Below, piece by piece: positions 22,075 to 34,480 of a DNA stretch of 64,000 nt. Position 1 is the stretch's first letter; the number at the start of each line of letters is the position of its first letter. Under the pieces are notes generated by a model. It had not been told where the DNA came from, made no database searches, and saw only the letters and a program-made list of their open reading frames with translations. This DNA comes from Cryptomeria japonica (taxonomy: Eukaryota; Streptophyta; Pinopsida; Cupressales; Cupressaceae): assembly GCF_030272615.1 (NCBI RefSeq), contig NC_081411.1, forward strand, positions 159,603,471 through 159,667,470, read 5' to 3'. The translations under genes and the position numbers were made by a program.

Positions 22075-22940
22075 TCAACTCATATAATCTAAAATAATTG
22101 GGTTTTGGAATGCTCCCATAACCTTGAGATGGTACAAAACAAAGATCTCCTTACCCTTAAAATTCTCTATCTCAATAGGAGAGAAAAGGGCATCAACAGG
22201 TCCCTTGGAACCAAACATTAGGTCACCAACAACCTCCTTGCAGCACCTCCCATTTTCTTCTACAACATCCATCTCCACCTCAATACAAGATAGCTCCACC
22301 TCATTAGGAAGATTAGAAGAAAACCAAAGATGCTAAAATTGAATCACCACCTAGGGCAACCAGACCATCTCCACTTCAATATGAGAAACCAAGGCAAAGG
22401 CAATAGTAATGACCATAAAATCCCCCTTGTAGCAACTCCACTTAACATAGGAAAAGGTATCCAAAAGAGTCTGGGTTGCATCATAAAACTTACTTAAAAG
22501 GCACTCTACCTCAATAAGGAAGCCTGAGTAAGAGTAGTGAAAAGAACAACAAAATTCCTTAGCCCAAAACAAATGCAGACCCAGAAAGCTTAAAGGCCAT
22601 AACCAAAAATATAACAAAGACATGCCCAAACAAGATGGTGGCCAGGATCATAGACTTGGTAAAGCCATCAAAACCGCCTCCAACAACACATCTGCAACCA
22701 CTAAACCAAAGCCAAGAAATGACTAAATCAAACAGATGAAGAAAGAAAATCACCTTACTAGAGATCCAGGGTCATAGCCTTACCAAAGAGGGCTACAACC
22801 ATGATAGATGAATCAAAGTTGGGCAAGGAGAAGAGGAAGGGAGCAAAAACATCAAAACTCCATCTATAAAAAACTCAAACCCAACCCCACCCAACACCAT
22901 AGCAATCCAACCACAACAAAAAGCCCCTCCAAACCAACAA
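22075..22940 (-). other. Unrecognised minus-strand open frames
   Basis: A short frame (22299-22075) reads MELSCIEVEMDVVEENGRCC and onward; a second one (22629-22351) ends HIEVEMVWLP, so a phrase related to IEVEM recurs in both. This may be a diverged internal repeat or a remnant of a longer ORF. I do not recognise the family and assign no function. Nothing indicates a promoter. Confidence 0.25.
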
Positions 22941-22989
22941 CACCACCCTTCGATATCGATATATATATGTATAATGAAAAAATAATCAT

Positions 22990-24000
22990 TTATGAATATG
23001 ATATATAGAATAAAATTAAAAAACAACATAATTTTTTAAAAATTGTAGTGGCAAGAGAAGGTGAGCCAAAGAGGTATTTAAAAAAAAAGTTGCTTGTAGC
23101 AAATGGATGCTGTTAAATCCCATTTGGCAGATGCTATCTTGTATGATACACCCGTCTTCTATCATTATATTTATTATTTCTTTTTATTTATATTTTATTT
23201 GTATGAAATATTATTATGAGATTTTTCCTATGTAATGTGTGACATGATTCTTATCTTTAAAAATTAATTAATTACTTAAAATAATATGATATAATTTATA
23301 AAAGTTTGATTAACAAAATATTACAAATTTTTTAAAAAAGTAAATCACATTATTTATAAAAAAAATTCTTTTTGAAAAATTGTATAAGAAAAGTTGTATA
23401 TTAACATATCTAAAAATAGAAATAAATATTATTCAATTTAAAAATAATCACAAAAAGCACTTTAATCTTTTTTTTTTATAATTCAATATTTAATATTAAT
23501 TTTTTTATAAATATTATATTACAACTTTTTAAAAACAATAGATGATATGATTTACGAAATGATTTATTAGAAAAATATAATAAATAATTTTTTTTTACAA
23601 AATTTCTTTTAAAAAACAATTAATAATAATAATATTTGACAAATTCACAATGACAGTCTTACTTGTTTTCTCCACATTAAATCTAGAGTGAAGTAGTCTT
23701 GAAATATTAGTTTTATTTTAACAAGAATCAAATAACTATGATAGAATAGTTGAGATAAAAATAAAGATATAGTGAAATGAAAGAAAGAAAAATTAAAGCT
23801 TATTTTGAAATCAATATGATGTCGGCTTCTGATTTTATGATGTTATGAGAAAGAGATAGAAAACAGATATATAATCATAAGACAGTGATAACTAAGTCTT
23901 GAGAATTTAATTAAAAAGTGTAGAAGAAAAGTTTATACAAAACTTCTTTTTCCAGTCTAAAAATAACAGTGGAGCTTTTTTTAAATTTACGTGGTCTGTA
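22990..24000. other. Very AT-rich upstream region of the RING-H2 gene
   Basis: Long A- and T-runs, no open frame of note. A weak TATA-like GTTTATACAA at 23931-23940 lies about 175 bp before the ATG of the gene downstream and could be its core promoter; this is tentative. Confidence 0.4.
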
Positions 24001-24112
24001 CGCAATCGCTCACGAATTATCTCAATTGTTTTCGCTTTGCAGATCTTTGATATTGTAAGAAGGATTCAACTCTGAAACTCCTGCAGTAGGAGGTATTTGC
24101 AGAATATTAATA

Positions 24113-25054
24113 ATGGCTCAAATCAGAGGAGGAGGAGAAGAGGTTCCTGATGAACAGACAAGGTCATGGGAAAGGAGAATTATTGCTCCAGATGGCACCC
24201 AACTATCTTTTGTATGTAATCCAACTGAAAATAGTGCAGTACAGACAGATTATGAGAAGTTTTGTTGTGAAGTTTATCTCCTTCCTGGGTATGTTTTAAT
24301 TATGAAATTGGCATTCTGTTTCGGACCTGGAGTGCAATTGAAGGAGGAGTTTGTGGGTATTGTTTTAGAGGGGTTTGTAAGAATTGTGAATGCAGAGAAT
24401 TGTGCCTATCTTCAAGCTAATGCAGAAGCCAATAATGGCCGAGCAATGGTTTTAGTGGACAAACAGGGAAATTCTACACATCTTCATATGTACTATTATG
24501 TCCAGGGTTTTACAGCACAAGATATTATAGGGGGCTCTAATAATGATTACGGTGAAAGTGATGAGCAGGAAGAACAAATCTCACATGATGTTGTTCAAAT
24601 CTCTCATGGAGATCAGAATTTGATAAATTCAGGAGACTCTGAGAATGAGATGGAGCCACATTTTTATTCAAATGTGACTCTGCAAGATATTCATTCAAAT
24701 GCGAATCTTGCTCTGGCTGAATGCAAAGCACATGGACTGTTTGTAGTGAACACTGCTGGATTTTTGTTGCTTGCTGACTATTTCGGTATTAATGTTTATT
24801 CTCTTGTTGAAACTCCTGAAATTTCTGAGGAAGAAGCTGCAGAGATTTTGGGATCGGCGAGTGAAGGAATAAATTGTGATGCGGAGGATGTGTGTGTGAT
24901 ATGCTTCGATTCTTTGGAAAATAGTTGTGTGGATCTAAAACAGTTGCCATGCAAGCACATATATCATTATAAGTGTATCCTGAGATCTACCAAATTTAAG
25001 AAAAGCTGTCCCTTATGTCGTGAGGAATTCGACTATAGGGAAGGACATTCATGA
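24113..25054 (+). CDS. RING-H2 finger protein, probable E3 ubiquitin ligase (313 aa)
   Basis: Single uninterrupted frame from ATG to TGA. The C-terminus carries a complete C3H2C3 RING-H2 finger: C261, C264, C280, H282, H285, C288, C299 and C302, with spacing Cx2C-x15-CxHx2Hx2C-x10-Cx2C and a CPLC end. Such fingers bind two zinc ions and recruit an E2 enzyme, so ubiquitin ligase activity is likely from the family; the substrate is unknown. Residues 1-130 form a region I do not recognise (SWERRIIAPDGTQ, EKFCCEVYLLPGY). Residues about 135-185 are acidic and Ser/Gln-rich, probably disordered. No clear signal peptide; a hydrophobic stretch GLFVVNTAGFLLLADYFG (208-225) could be buried or membrane-associated. 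The gene has no intron, and its disrupted paralogue lies 20 kb upstream. The start is preceded by AATA and the next ATG is far inside, which supports this start. Confidence 0.85.
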   Translation: MAQIRGGGEEVPDEQTRSWERRIIAPDGTQLSFVCNPTENSAVQTDYEKFCCEVYLLPGYVLIMKLAFCFGPGVQLKEEFVGIVLEGFVRIVNAENCAYLQANAEANNGRAMVLVDKQGNSTHLHMYYYVQGFTAQDIIGGSNNDYGESDEQEEQISHDVVQISHGDQNLINSGDSENEMEPHFYSNVTLQDIHSNANLALAECKAHGLFVVNTAGFLLLADYFGINVYSLVETPEISEEEAAEILGSASEGINCDAEDVCVICFDSLENSCVDLKQLPCKHIYHYKCILRSTKFKKSCPLCREEFDYREGHS

Positions 25055-25059
25055 TGAAA

Positions 25060-26620
25060 AAATAACAACTCTTATGAGGAGAAAGTTCAAAATAATGGTT
25101 TAGTTGGTTGGGATTTCTAATTTAGAGGATATCAATAATAATGTCTATTTTTTTTTATCGCGAATTGCTTTATGCTTCGTTGGGTCCATCTTATGATAAG
25201 ACTTGTGGATGTATCTTTCAACCACTATACTTTTTATTCTAAATATTGTATTAATTTCATTTAATTAATGCAAAATTAAATAAATTAGATTCTTTAAAAA
25301 AGTGAATTTAAATTTTAAACTTAAATTCAGAAAATTACTTAAAGAAAAAAATCAATCTACTTTTTTATCAATTTACAATGAGAGAGTTATCTTCTTTCAA
25401 ATTTTAAACTTAAACTTAGAAAATTACTTTAAGAAAAAAATCAATCCACTTTTTTATCAATTCACAATGAAAGAGTTACCTTCTCTCAAAGTTCAAAATT
25501 TATTTAAAAAATAGATATAAATTTCTCTCTTCACAAAAATTACAATTAGAAAATTACTTAAAAAATCTCTTAATTAGCCGGAGCTTTCAATATGCCTTTT
25601 AGTTGCTCCACCAGAAAGAACAAGTTTGTCCACCTTTTTATTAAGATCTGATTCTTCTGTCACCTTAACAACTAGCAGTTGCATGGGGAGTGCCTCCAAT
25701 AGGAGGTCGGTAGTTTGGATTGTAAAGGAATTGTAAACTTAGAAGAACTTTATTTGTTGTGTAGTAGAATTAGAGAATGCATTAAAATTGAAATCCAATT
25801 TCATGAAGTATTTTTTTGACAATTATTTGTATTGTAGGCTGTATTGTTCCCAACCAATAGTATTTGTTGGACCAAAAAAATGTTGTTATCCACCCTCCAC
25901 CCCCCATGCTAGTAAGAGCAGCATGTTATGCAATGTTTTGTTGAAATGCATTTGATCTATATCATGTAAAACCTGCATCATTGAGCCATTTACATAAGTT
26001 AGATTCCAAAAACCACAGAGCTGTTGAACATAAATAATTTAAAAAAATAAATGCAATAATTTGTATACAATCTTTACAAATGCACATTTCAGCATCATGC
26101 CTTCCAAGTGTTGTGCATTTGTCTTTTTAATCAGTCCATAATTAGTTAAAGGTTGGTAGTGATGGTAGACACAGAAACAAATTTTCTCACTGAAATAAGG
26201 TGTCACCAAAGAGATGCCCATGTATATAAATCACAATTTTAAATCTAATGTTGAGCATTTATAAATCACAATTTATCTAATGTTGAGCATTTATAAATCA
26301 CAATTTATAATGAAGTAATTTTTACTAAGATAATACCTTCTGGAATATCTTATGGCACAATGGCAATTTCAGCAATCACCCACAAGATAAATTTTTTTTC
26401 AATTCTATAGTGTTATGTGAGATGTTTTCCCACAGATAACTATTCTATATTAATATTTACATTTGGTTTAAGAGCTGTTGTAAATCTATTATATAAATAA
26501 TTTGTTGAAAATAGTAAATCACTACTACATTTGTCCTACTATTATCAAAACAAGTCACTTTATTTGCCATGAAATTTGAAGTGGGTCTGATATATTCAGC
26601 AACATAATACCATTATGTAA
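25060..26620. other. AT-rich spacer without recognised gene
   Basis: Includes a tandem repeat at about 25300-25510 in which a roughly 105 bp unit (AATTTTAAACTTAAA, then AAAAAATCAATC.ACTTTTTTATCAATT) occurs twice. Possible poly(A) signals for the RING-H2 gene are near 25280. No gene recognised. Confidence 0.5.
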
Positions 26621-26629
26621 TATTGTGTT

Positions 26630-27400
26630 GGTGATGTGGAAGTGGCAAATCGTAAAATCCTTCAAATGAGTTTGGAAATAATTTGAAAAAGGTTACATAC
26701 CTTGAAAGTAATGAGCTTGGTGAGTTGGATGTTTTTTCTCCATCGAAAGGTGAAATATTAAAGCAAGACAACCTGAAAATGTTAATGGATGGTAATGAGA
26801 GAAGGTAGTTAATGTTAAATTGACTAATTTTAATGATAGATAATTCAGTCAATGTTTAGGTTCTCAAAATAAGAATTTTATCAGAAAAAAACTTATTCTA
26901 AATTGTTTGTATGCAAACATGTATATCTATTTGATGTACATATCATACATCATCTTGAACCTGTGACAAACAAGTTGTATTAGAACTGTGTTATGAAATG
27001 CTAAATGTATTGAAAAACTGTAGAATATACAGTGATAATGACTTTGTAAATAATCTAAAAAAGGTTACATACCTTCAAAGTAATGACATTGGTGAGTGGG
27101 ATGGTGAATTTTATCGAAAACTGAAATGTAAAAGCAGGGAGAACTTGAAAATGTTAATTGATGTTAATGAGAGAATGTAAGTAATGTTAAATTGAGTAAT
27201 TTTAATGCTAAATAGTTTATAGTATTGACACTGTAGAAAATTCAGTCAATGTATTGGTTCTCAAAATAAGAATTTTATCACAAAGAGAACTTATTCTAAA
27301 TGGTTGCATATCCATTTGATGTACATCATCTTAAACCTGTGCCAAATAAGTTGTATTAGGACTGTGTTATTGAATTATAAATGTATTCAACAAGTGCTGA
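26630..27400. repeat. Tandem duplication, two units of about 375 bp
   Basis: Unit 1 (about 26630-27004) and unit 2 (about 27005-27400) share GGTTACATACCTT, GAGAA.GTA.GTAATGTTAAATTGA, TTCTCAAAATAAGAATTTTATC and TTGTATTAG.ACTGTGTTAT at offsets of 372-376 bp. They lie just beyond the 3' end of the Helitron helicase on the minus strand, so they may be part of the Helitron's 3' region. Confidence 0.75.
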
Positions 27401-27859
27401 ATATTAATGATTGTTATTTTGGTGCACTTACAGGTTTTACTGGTCATGTATTCCGTTAAGGTGCTTGTTTTGTTTTGTAGCTTTCTTTGATGGGTTGCAT
27501 TTGGAACCTGCGATAAATAACAAAGTATCAGAAAATAATTTTGGTAAATATTAGAATATGTATATTCAGAAAACAATAAAATAGTTGAAAAAACAATGGA
27601 TGGTAGAGGTGTACCTGTTGTTGGATAGTGTTCATATCTAAGAGGCTTCTTCAAATTTATACTGAATTTTATATTGGTTACTTTTGTTGCTGATCTTGCA
27701 AAGTGTGAATATTGTAATGTTTTGATGCATTTGATAGAAGATATGCAACCTGTAAAAATGCAATAAAAATATGGTTTGAGTACCTGATTTTGTTTGTTCT
27801 GCAAGTAATTTTCTTCTGTGATGTGTGAAAGCTTTAGCAAATGGTTCTCCTCATTTTTC

Positions 27860-29455
27860 CTTAGAATGTTTGATGCCGCACCTTGCAACCTTGAGTACCT
27901 TTGGTAGGTGAAAGCCAGGTGTATGCGCAGGTGATCAATCGTTTTTACTCTTGAAAGCTCTATAAATGTAAGGTCATGTTTCTCTGTTTTCCCGATGTCA
28001 ACTGTTGCAAAGTCTAGTGTTAGACCCTATGATTTGTGAATAGTAATACCCCATGCCATTGCTAATGGAATTTGTGTGCGGTTTCCTCTAGGAATTGGTG
28101 AAATGGGTACATGTTTTGGATTTGTTGGATCCCATGAAGGTCCAGTATAATGTTGGAAAAGAACCACCACATATTTTGGCAAATCAAGTGGTTTAGAACT
28201 TGCATCGTAGATAATCCTTTTGATTTGACCCAAAACACCATTAACAAGGCCAACTTCTATCCATAAATTTGCAATAAGCATTACTTCCTGGTCTATAGAA
28301 AGAAGGATTTCAAATGATAGTTGTTCTTCTTGGTGTGTTTGCTTATCTCTTTGATGTGCAATGATTGATGTTGCATGTGCAATGGGTGAGTGCAATTCTC
28401 TCAACATTTTAATGTTGTGTGTGCTTGAAGCTGGATTTGTTGCAAACAAATGCTTCTATTGGTTGAAATGGTTGTTTTGTTCAAGAGTCAAAGCATGGGT
28501 TGACAACAGTTGTAGACATTCCAAGTCTGTTTGAAATGGTGTTGTGTTGTGTATATTAAGAAACATTTCACAGAATTGCATCTATGAAGAGCTTGTACCT
28601 TGTTGACGAAATGGAACATCCAAGGTGACAACAGTATTGAATGTGTGCCATAGAGCCAGTGTTGTCGAGTGAGATGCATATAATGGTTTATCCATAACTG
28701 GGGGAAGCTATGCAAGATCACCAACCAAAATGATTGAGATGGCTGCAAACGATTCATGATGTTTGGTGGGAAAAGCTTCTCGCAATCTTTTATCAATCTT
28801 TATCAGTAATTGAGGGCCAACAAAGCTCATTTCATCTATTAAAATGTAACGTAAATGTTTGCATTGCTCTTGAAACATTAATAGGGAATGGCCTGTTAAG
28901 GGTTTGTATTCTTGAATAGGTATACAGAGGGCAACATGGATTGTGGTTGCTTGGATATTATATGCGGAAACACCTGTTGGTGCTAGTAAAAGCAAGGGGT
29001 ATTGTGTAGGACCTGAATCAATTTAATTGTTTACGTATACAGTTGATAAGAAATGATTTTCCAATGCTTGTTGTGCCTTGAATAATTAAACGTAATGGTG
29101 AAGAATACAAATTCTGTTCAACATGGGTTTTTATAATATCAAGTGTAGTAATTTGGTTTGGTGCAAGCTTATAGTTAGCAGGTGCATTTGAATGTAGGTT
29201 TGCAAGGGTATGGGGTGATTGTCTTTTCTTTGTCAAAATGAACTGAGATGCTTTTGAATGGAGTATTTCATTAGGTATAGAATTACTCCAATTAAAATTA
29301 TGATCAAAATCACGTTTGCCAAGCATTTGAAGAGTAGCAATGTCAAAGTTGTTTGATGCTCCCATTTGTGACAAGAACTCCCATTCGTATAGATCTTGAT
29401 CAGTACATTGTTGAATGTCTTCTGGTTGCAGGTCTTTGCTATTTTGTGTTTTCAT
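27860..29455 (-). pseudogene. Pif1-like helicase domain of the Helitron
   Basis: Minus strand, broken into several frames. Walker A is GTTSIGKSFLI near 29060. Motif Ia LLAPTGVSAYNIQATTIH follows at about 28960, motif II LIDEMSFVG near 28830, and motif III VGDLA followed by a stop and LPPV. The C-terminal half keeps FRQQ, LAMAWGITIHKS, and FIELSRVKTIDHLRIH at 28050-27930. The helicase would unwind the element during rolling-circle transposition. Several stop codons (for example TAG after ITIHKS, where Gln is expected) show decay. Confidence 0.85.
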
Positions 29456-29749
29456 GTGTGCTTCAATGCCATTTACATGCCAGCGGATGTAATCTGTATT
29501 TTGAAGATATTTCCAATTTATTATAATTTCATTAGCTGAGCTGCCTATATGTAGAGGGATGCTTTGAAATAGTTTTTACAGAAGCAATTCACTCCAACAA
29601 AAACTTTCAAAAGTGGTATCATTTTCTAAAGGTAAAGATTTGTGTTGTGGGTAGACATTTACAATTGTTGGTACATTTCTTTTCATCCATTTACATGATT
29701 TACGTTATTTAGAGTAAGTATATTGCTGAGCTGAAAGGAGCAAAGTTAG

Positions 29750-31555
29750 GTTTGCTAACTCTGATGGTCATTTCATGTAATTAGAAATGAAAGAAATTGA
29801 TGTTTGTGATCCTTTATCACAATTTCCTATACGTTGGAAGATTCTTTTCCCAACATTGAGGGTTACAAACTGACATGTGCAAGATATCAATGGGAGTTTA
29901 AGCAACATGTGACAAGTTTCTTGAGTGCTAATGTCCCTATCAACAACAATTCCCATCATGAATCTTTGGTATGCTAACATGATTGTATCTTCTAAATTTG
30001 TTGATCCAACAATGCGTTTTAACATGTCAGTATAACTTTCTGACTTGTGCTCAGTTTTTGATGCGTATTTTGAGATATATTATAGGATTGCTTTTTTGGA
30101 GCACACTGCTTGACAATCAACATTAGCCCTCCATATGGCGAGCATCATTGGGTTGTGCATATTTAGAAGATTGTCTTTCCTTGCTGGCTTGTATGATGGG
30201 TTATTATTGTGGTCTAATATCAATGAGGATTCAAGTTGTTTAGGCCAAGGAGCTTTGTACTGACATTTAAGTGTTGAGTTTTTTTTCTTCAAGTAGGTAT
30301 ACTCTGAACACTTTGTATGTCACTGAACAACATTGACTAATTCAGAATAATTAGTGGAAGGGTCAGACTTGGATATGATTTCTGTATTTGCAAGAAATGG
30401 ATATGAAATTGCAGGCATATATTGCCTGTTCAAGCGAGCCTCTTCAGTACATGGATTCCATGCTGTGATGGATTGGTCAAAGTAGTGCTTAACTGATTGG
30501 ATGCTTGCATCATCTGACCAATCAAGGTTGTCAATATTGGGTGCTTGTGGCAACCAAAGAAAGCCATGTATATGGGTAGATCCTTGATGTTTCCATTCAT
30601 ATCTGTACCAGTGGTCAATGGCTTTCAGCTGTTTGACAATGACTTCATCACGAAATATTTGAAATCTTAAGTGCAAGTATAAAGCTGTTATATGTGGATT
30701 ATTGACTAAATTTTTAATAAACTGTCTTTTGTTGTTGTGCACAGTACTTGACTATGTTTTTGGGAATAACTTATGCAGGTCAGACCATTTTGTATCAAAT
30801 GAGCTTAAGGTAAAGAACAACGTAGGTGCACCTAATTGTTTTATCATTGTTGTAAGGTCTCTCCATGATTTGCTTCAAAATGCACATGTACCGTGCAATG
30901 AGGCAGCATATCGCATGATATGATTTGGTAATTAATTTGAGGGTGTATTCTGCAAGTATTCTTTTAGACCATGAAGATTGAGTGGAAGAGTATCTTCTAG
31001 ATTAGTCTTAATGAAAGCAACAACTGATTGTTGAGATCGATGTCTCGTCATAAGATTGTAGATATAATATCTAAAATGCACATGTTGACCAAATCTTTGA
31101 TCATAAAATTTGATCAAGTGCAAAGCATATTCATGTAAATGTACTTTCCTTGTTCTTTCTTGTAGTGGTAAAGCTATTCCATTAGGGAAGAGTGTTGGGA
31201 ATGCCATTGAAAGCAGGCCTTCTATATTGTACTCATTGACAGGCGATGTACTGATTTTTGGCCAAGGAACAACATTGTTGTTGGTATTATCTAGATGTAG
31301 GATTGTTTTTATGGCATCAAGTTTAGGTATTGATGATGGAAGTTGTGGAATGAATGAAGAAGTGTTCTCTACTATTTCTTCTTCATTGTTAATGTTCAAC
31401 ATAGCAGGATTATCTTGAGCAGAATCTTCTTGAGGCGAAGCTACTGAATGCAAAAGCTCTGAAATGTTAGTGTTGTGGTTTGGTGATAAGTGCACTCCAT
31501 CTAAATCAACGACAACATCTTTGTAGTATTGATCATGTTTTATTTTGTAAGTCAT
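29750..31555 (-). pseudogene. Helitron Rep (Helitron_like_N plus HUH nuclease)
   Basis: Minus strand. The Helitron_like_N signature is NEYNIEGLLSMAFPTLFPNG, HEYALHLIKFYDQRFGQH and RYYIYNLMTRHRSQQ (about 31300-31000). The HUH metal-binding motif is STHIHGFLWLP at about 30564-30580, and the catalytic Tyr pair is YISKYASK at about 30060-30080, immediately after a stop codon. The Rep enzyme nicks the element at its terminus and joins to the DNA via Tyr. Interrupted by stops near 30318 and 30080 and by frameshifts. Confidence 0.85.
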
Positions 31556-32142
31556 GCATCCATGATACGAAATCTATTGACGTAACAGTCATAAGTTAAT
31601 CCTTGTAGATTGGTTCTACGGACAATTAAGATTTCTAAATATTGAATTTGACGGGGCAATGTTAATGCAATTTCTGAAATATCTTGTGGGAAGTTAATTG
31701 TGTGTCCAGAATACTTGTATTGTCCTCCCCTTGCATGTGTAACTTGCAAAACAGGGGCAATCCTTTCTATGAGCATTTCTTCTACTTGAGAAAGAGACTT
31801 TAAAATAGAAGGTTGCTCACTTGGGTACATATTGTTTGATAATGAGAAACAGTGCAGGCCTTTTTCAGCAGAACATCTCATGCACACAAGTACATGGTCG
31901 ATTTTTTTAATTGTCATGCCCACATACATTTCTTTACAAACAGTACATGCCTCTGTGACCTCCAACATATCAATTCTTTTTTGGAAATTAAACAATGCAT
32001 GTTGAAATGAAGGTGTCTTTAGGGCAAGTTCAGGAGCAGTAGAATGTGTTTGATTCACATTAGTTTGCTCAAGGTCATTGCTTTCTGTTTGTAATAAAAT
32101 TTTTGAGTTACTATCAGGTGTTTGTAGTGCATGATGCTTCAA
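31552..32142 (-). pseudogene. N-terminal zinc-binding region of the Helitron protein (DUF6570-like)
   Basis: One open frame of 196 codons with two Cys pairs (CTVCKEMYVG, CMRCSAEKG) followed by SQVEEMLIERIAPVLQV and GQYKYSGHTINFPQDISE, typical of the region preceding Helitron_like_N. It ends with TGA overlapping the ATG of the next frame (31552-31555, ATGA). In related proteins this is a single polypeptide, so the overlap is more likely a frameshift than two genes. Confidence 0.75.
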
Positions 32143-32409
32143 TTGGTGTTTCTTGGAGATATTCCCTTTGTTCTTTGCATAGTAAGTTCTATTGGTTTGC
32201 TTTCTCCTCCATTTGATAGCATCAACTTCTTGAGTGGAAGGCTCAATAGATATCTAATATTTGGAAGAGAACAGAGGTATGTCAGAATTTTCATAAGTGA
32301 AGAGATAAAGCATTGAAGTATGTATTAAGAATGAATGGGAATTGAAAATTGCCTAATCTATGATTATGTGTCTCTGGGGTTTAGTTTGGTGTTGATCAGT
32401 TCATTGCAA

Positions 32410-33147
32410 GATGCATATGCACAGATATATATAATTATACATACAAATAGATGTATTTATATATGTGCACATGTATATATACATGTTAATGAAGTATGTG
32501 AATACCTGTATATATAGATATGCACTTATATTCATACACATGTATATATGTAAAAGTACATAACTCTGTCTTTGTTAGTATATACATGTTTGGCTGACTA
32601 ATTTTGAGAAATGTATGTATTTTGTAAACTGGTTTTCTGATGTTTAATTGAATCTATACTGATCTTTTGTATTGTTTTGTTGTTGTCATTTAGTCAACAT
32701 ATATGTACAGATGTATATATACATGTTAATGAAGTATGTGAATACTTCTATACATAGATATGCACATATATAAATACATGTGTATATATGTCAAATGATA
32801 TAACCCTGTGTTTGTTAGTATATACATGGTTGGTTGAGAAATTTTTAAAAATTTATGGGTTTTGTAAATTGGTTTATTGGATTTGTAGTGTTCTTTTGGG
32901 TAGACTTGTTGTTGTTATTGACTTGCTTTTTCAAAAGCATTATTGAAATATACATATGCACAAATCTAATAATTTTTGATACATATAGATGTATGTATAT
33001 ATATACACATGTATATATACATATTAATCAAATAGATGAAGTTCTCTATATATACATATGCACATATATAACTACACATGTATATATATAAAATTCTATA
33101 ACTGTGAATAATTATAGTGTTGTATACCTTTACAAATAGATATGCAA

Positions 33148-33220
<73 letters not shown>

Positions 33221-33740
33221 CATATATGTATAATTTTTTGATACATACATATGTATGTAATTGATTTATTGGATTTGTAGTGTTCTTTTGGGTAGACTTC
33301 TTGTTGTTATTGACTTGATTTTTCAAAAGCATTATTGAAATATACATATGCACAGATCTAATAATTTTTGATACATACAGATGTATGTATATATATACAC
33401 ATGTATATATACATATTAATCAAATAGATGAAGTTCTGTATATATACATATGCACATATATAACTACACATGTATATATATAATTCTATAACTGTGAATA
33501 ATTATAGTGTTGTATACCTTTACAAATAGATATGCAAAAAAAATTATATATATATATAAATTTTTTTGATACATACAGATGTATGGATATATATACACAT
33601 GTATATATACATATTAATCAAATATATGAAAATTTGTATATATAGATATGCACATATATAACTACACATGTATATATATATAATTCTATAACTGTGAATA
33701 ATTATGGTGTTGTATACCTCTACAAATAGATATGTAGAAA
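32410..33740. repeat. AT-rich minisatellite inside the Helitron
   Basis: About five diverged units share GATGTATATATACATGTTAAT or close variants, AGATATGCACATATATA, ACACATGTATATAT, and (units 3-5) TGAATAATTATAGTGTTGTA. Two long units at 32881 and 33273 repeat with a 392 bp period, including the phrase ATTTGTAGTGTTCTTTTGGG. It lies between the DUF6570-like region and the RPA1-like gene. Confidence 0.75.
33152..33217. repeat. (TA)n microsatellite
   Basis: About 33 uninterrupted AT/TA dinucleotides within the AT-rich minisatellite. Confidence 0.95.
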
Positions 33741-34480
33741 AAAAAAGATATATATGTGCATATACGTATACATGTTCTGCATTTAATATTTATTTACTTA
33801 TAGATACTTATATATGTTTATAGATGTACTGAAATGCATTGAATTGTAAATACTTTTACAGGAAGGAGAATAGTTAAAGTTGACAATCGAAAGTAAAAGA
33901 CATATTGGAAAAAATGATGAGATTGTAGAAACTTCATAGTTCAAGAAAATTATTACTGACTAATTATTAATGCATCAAAGAAATAGTAAACTGGAATTTT
34001 GAGATAAATGTAAACATGTTATTGTAGAGGAAACCATGAGGAGTAAGTACTTATATACGAGAGGAATCTCAAGGAAAGCAAATTTATTCTGCAAGGCAAT
34101 TAACCAGTATAGAAGAATATGCAGTTAAACGTATTGTCCAATGCAAGAGCGAGCTTCCTCAAAGAGTTTGAAATGTTGTATAGTTAGATGTGCATAAACA
34201 TATAAGCATATCTATTTATTGAGTAACTTTGATTATAATAGTACATGCAAAAGTAATAAGCACGAGTGTAAAAAAGATTATGTGGCAAGGAAAGAATTTG
34301 AAAGAGATAAGAAATATATGTAAGAAATGTACATATACATAATTATAGATGTAGTCATGTATGCATAAAAGCTAATTGTTTGTATTTGTAAAACTATAAA
34401 ATATGTAAATTTTATAATGTAATAACTGCATCATAAACAAAAATTTTGGTAATTAGTCAAGATGCCTTATAATCCTAAGC

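Noticed and set aside
22075-22629. Protein-coding gene on the minus strand
   Set aside because: Only short frames, no family recognised, no upstream signals; kept as an unassigned stretch.
25660-25720. Helitron 3' terminus (ACTAG with a CCTCC/GGAGG stem)
   Set aside because: The stem is short and too far from the CTAG, and no 5' TC end could be paired with it.
31552-31555. ATGA overlap as translational coupling in the Helitron
   Set aside because: The two frames form one polypeptide in related Helitron proteins; a frameshift in a decayed copy is simpler.
32410-33740. CRISPR-like array
   Set aside because: Units are diverged, AT-rich, of unequal length and without unique spacers; this is a plant-type minisatellite.
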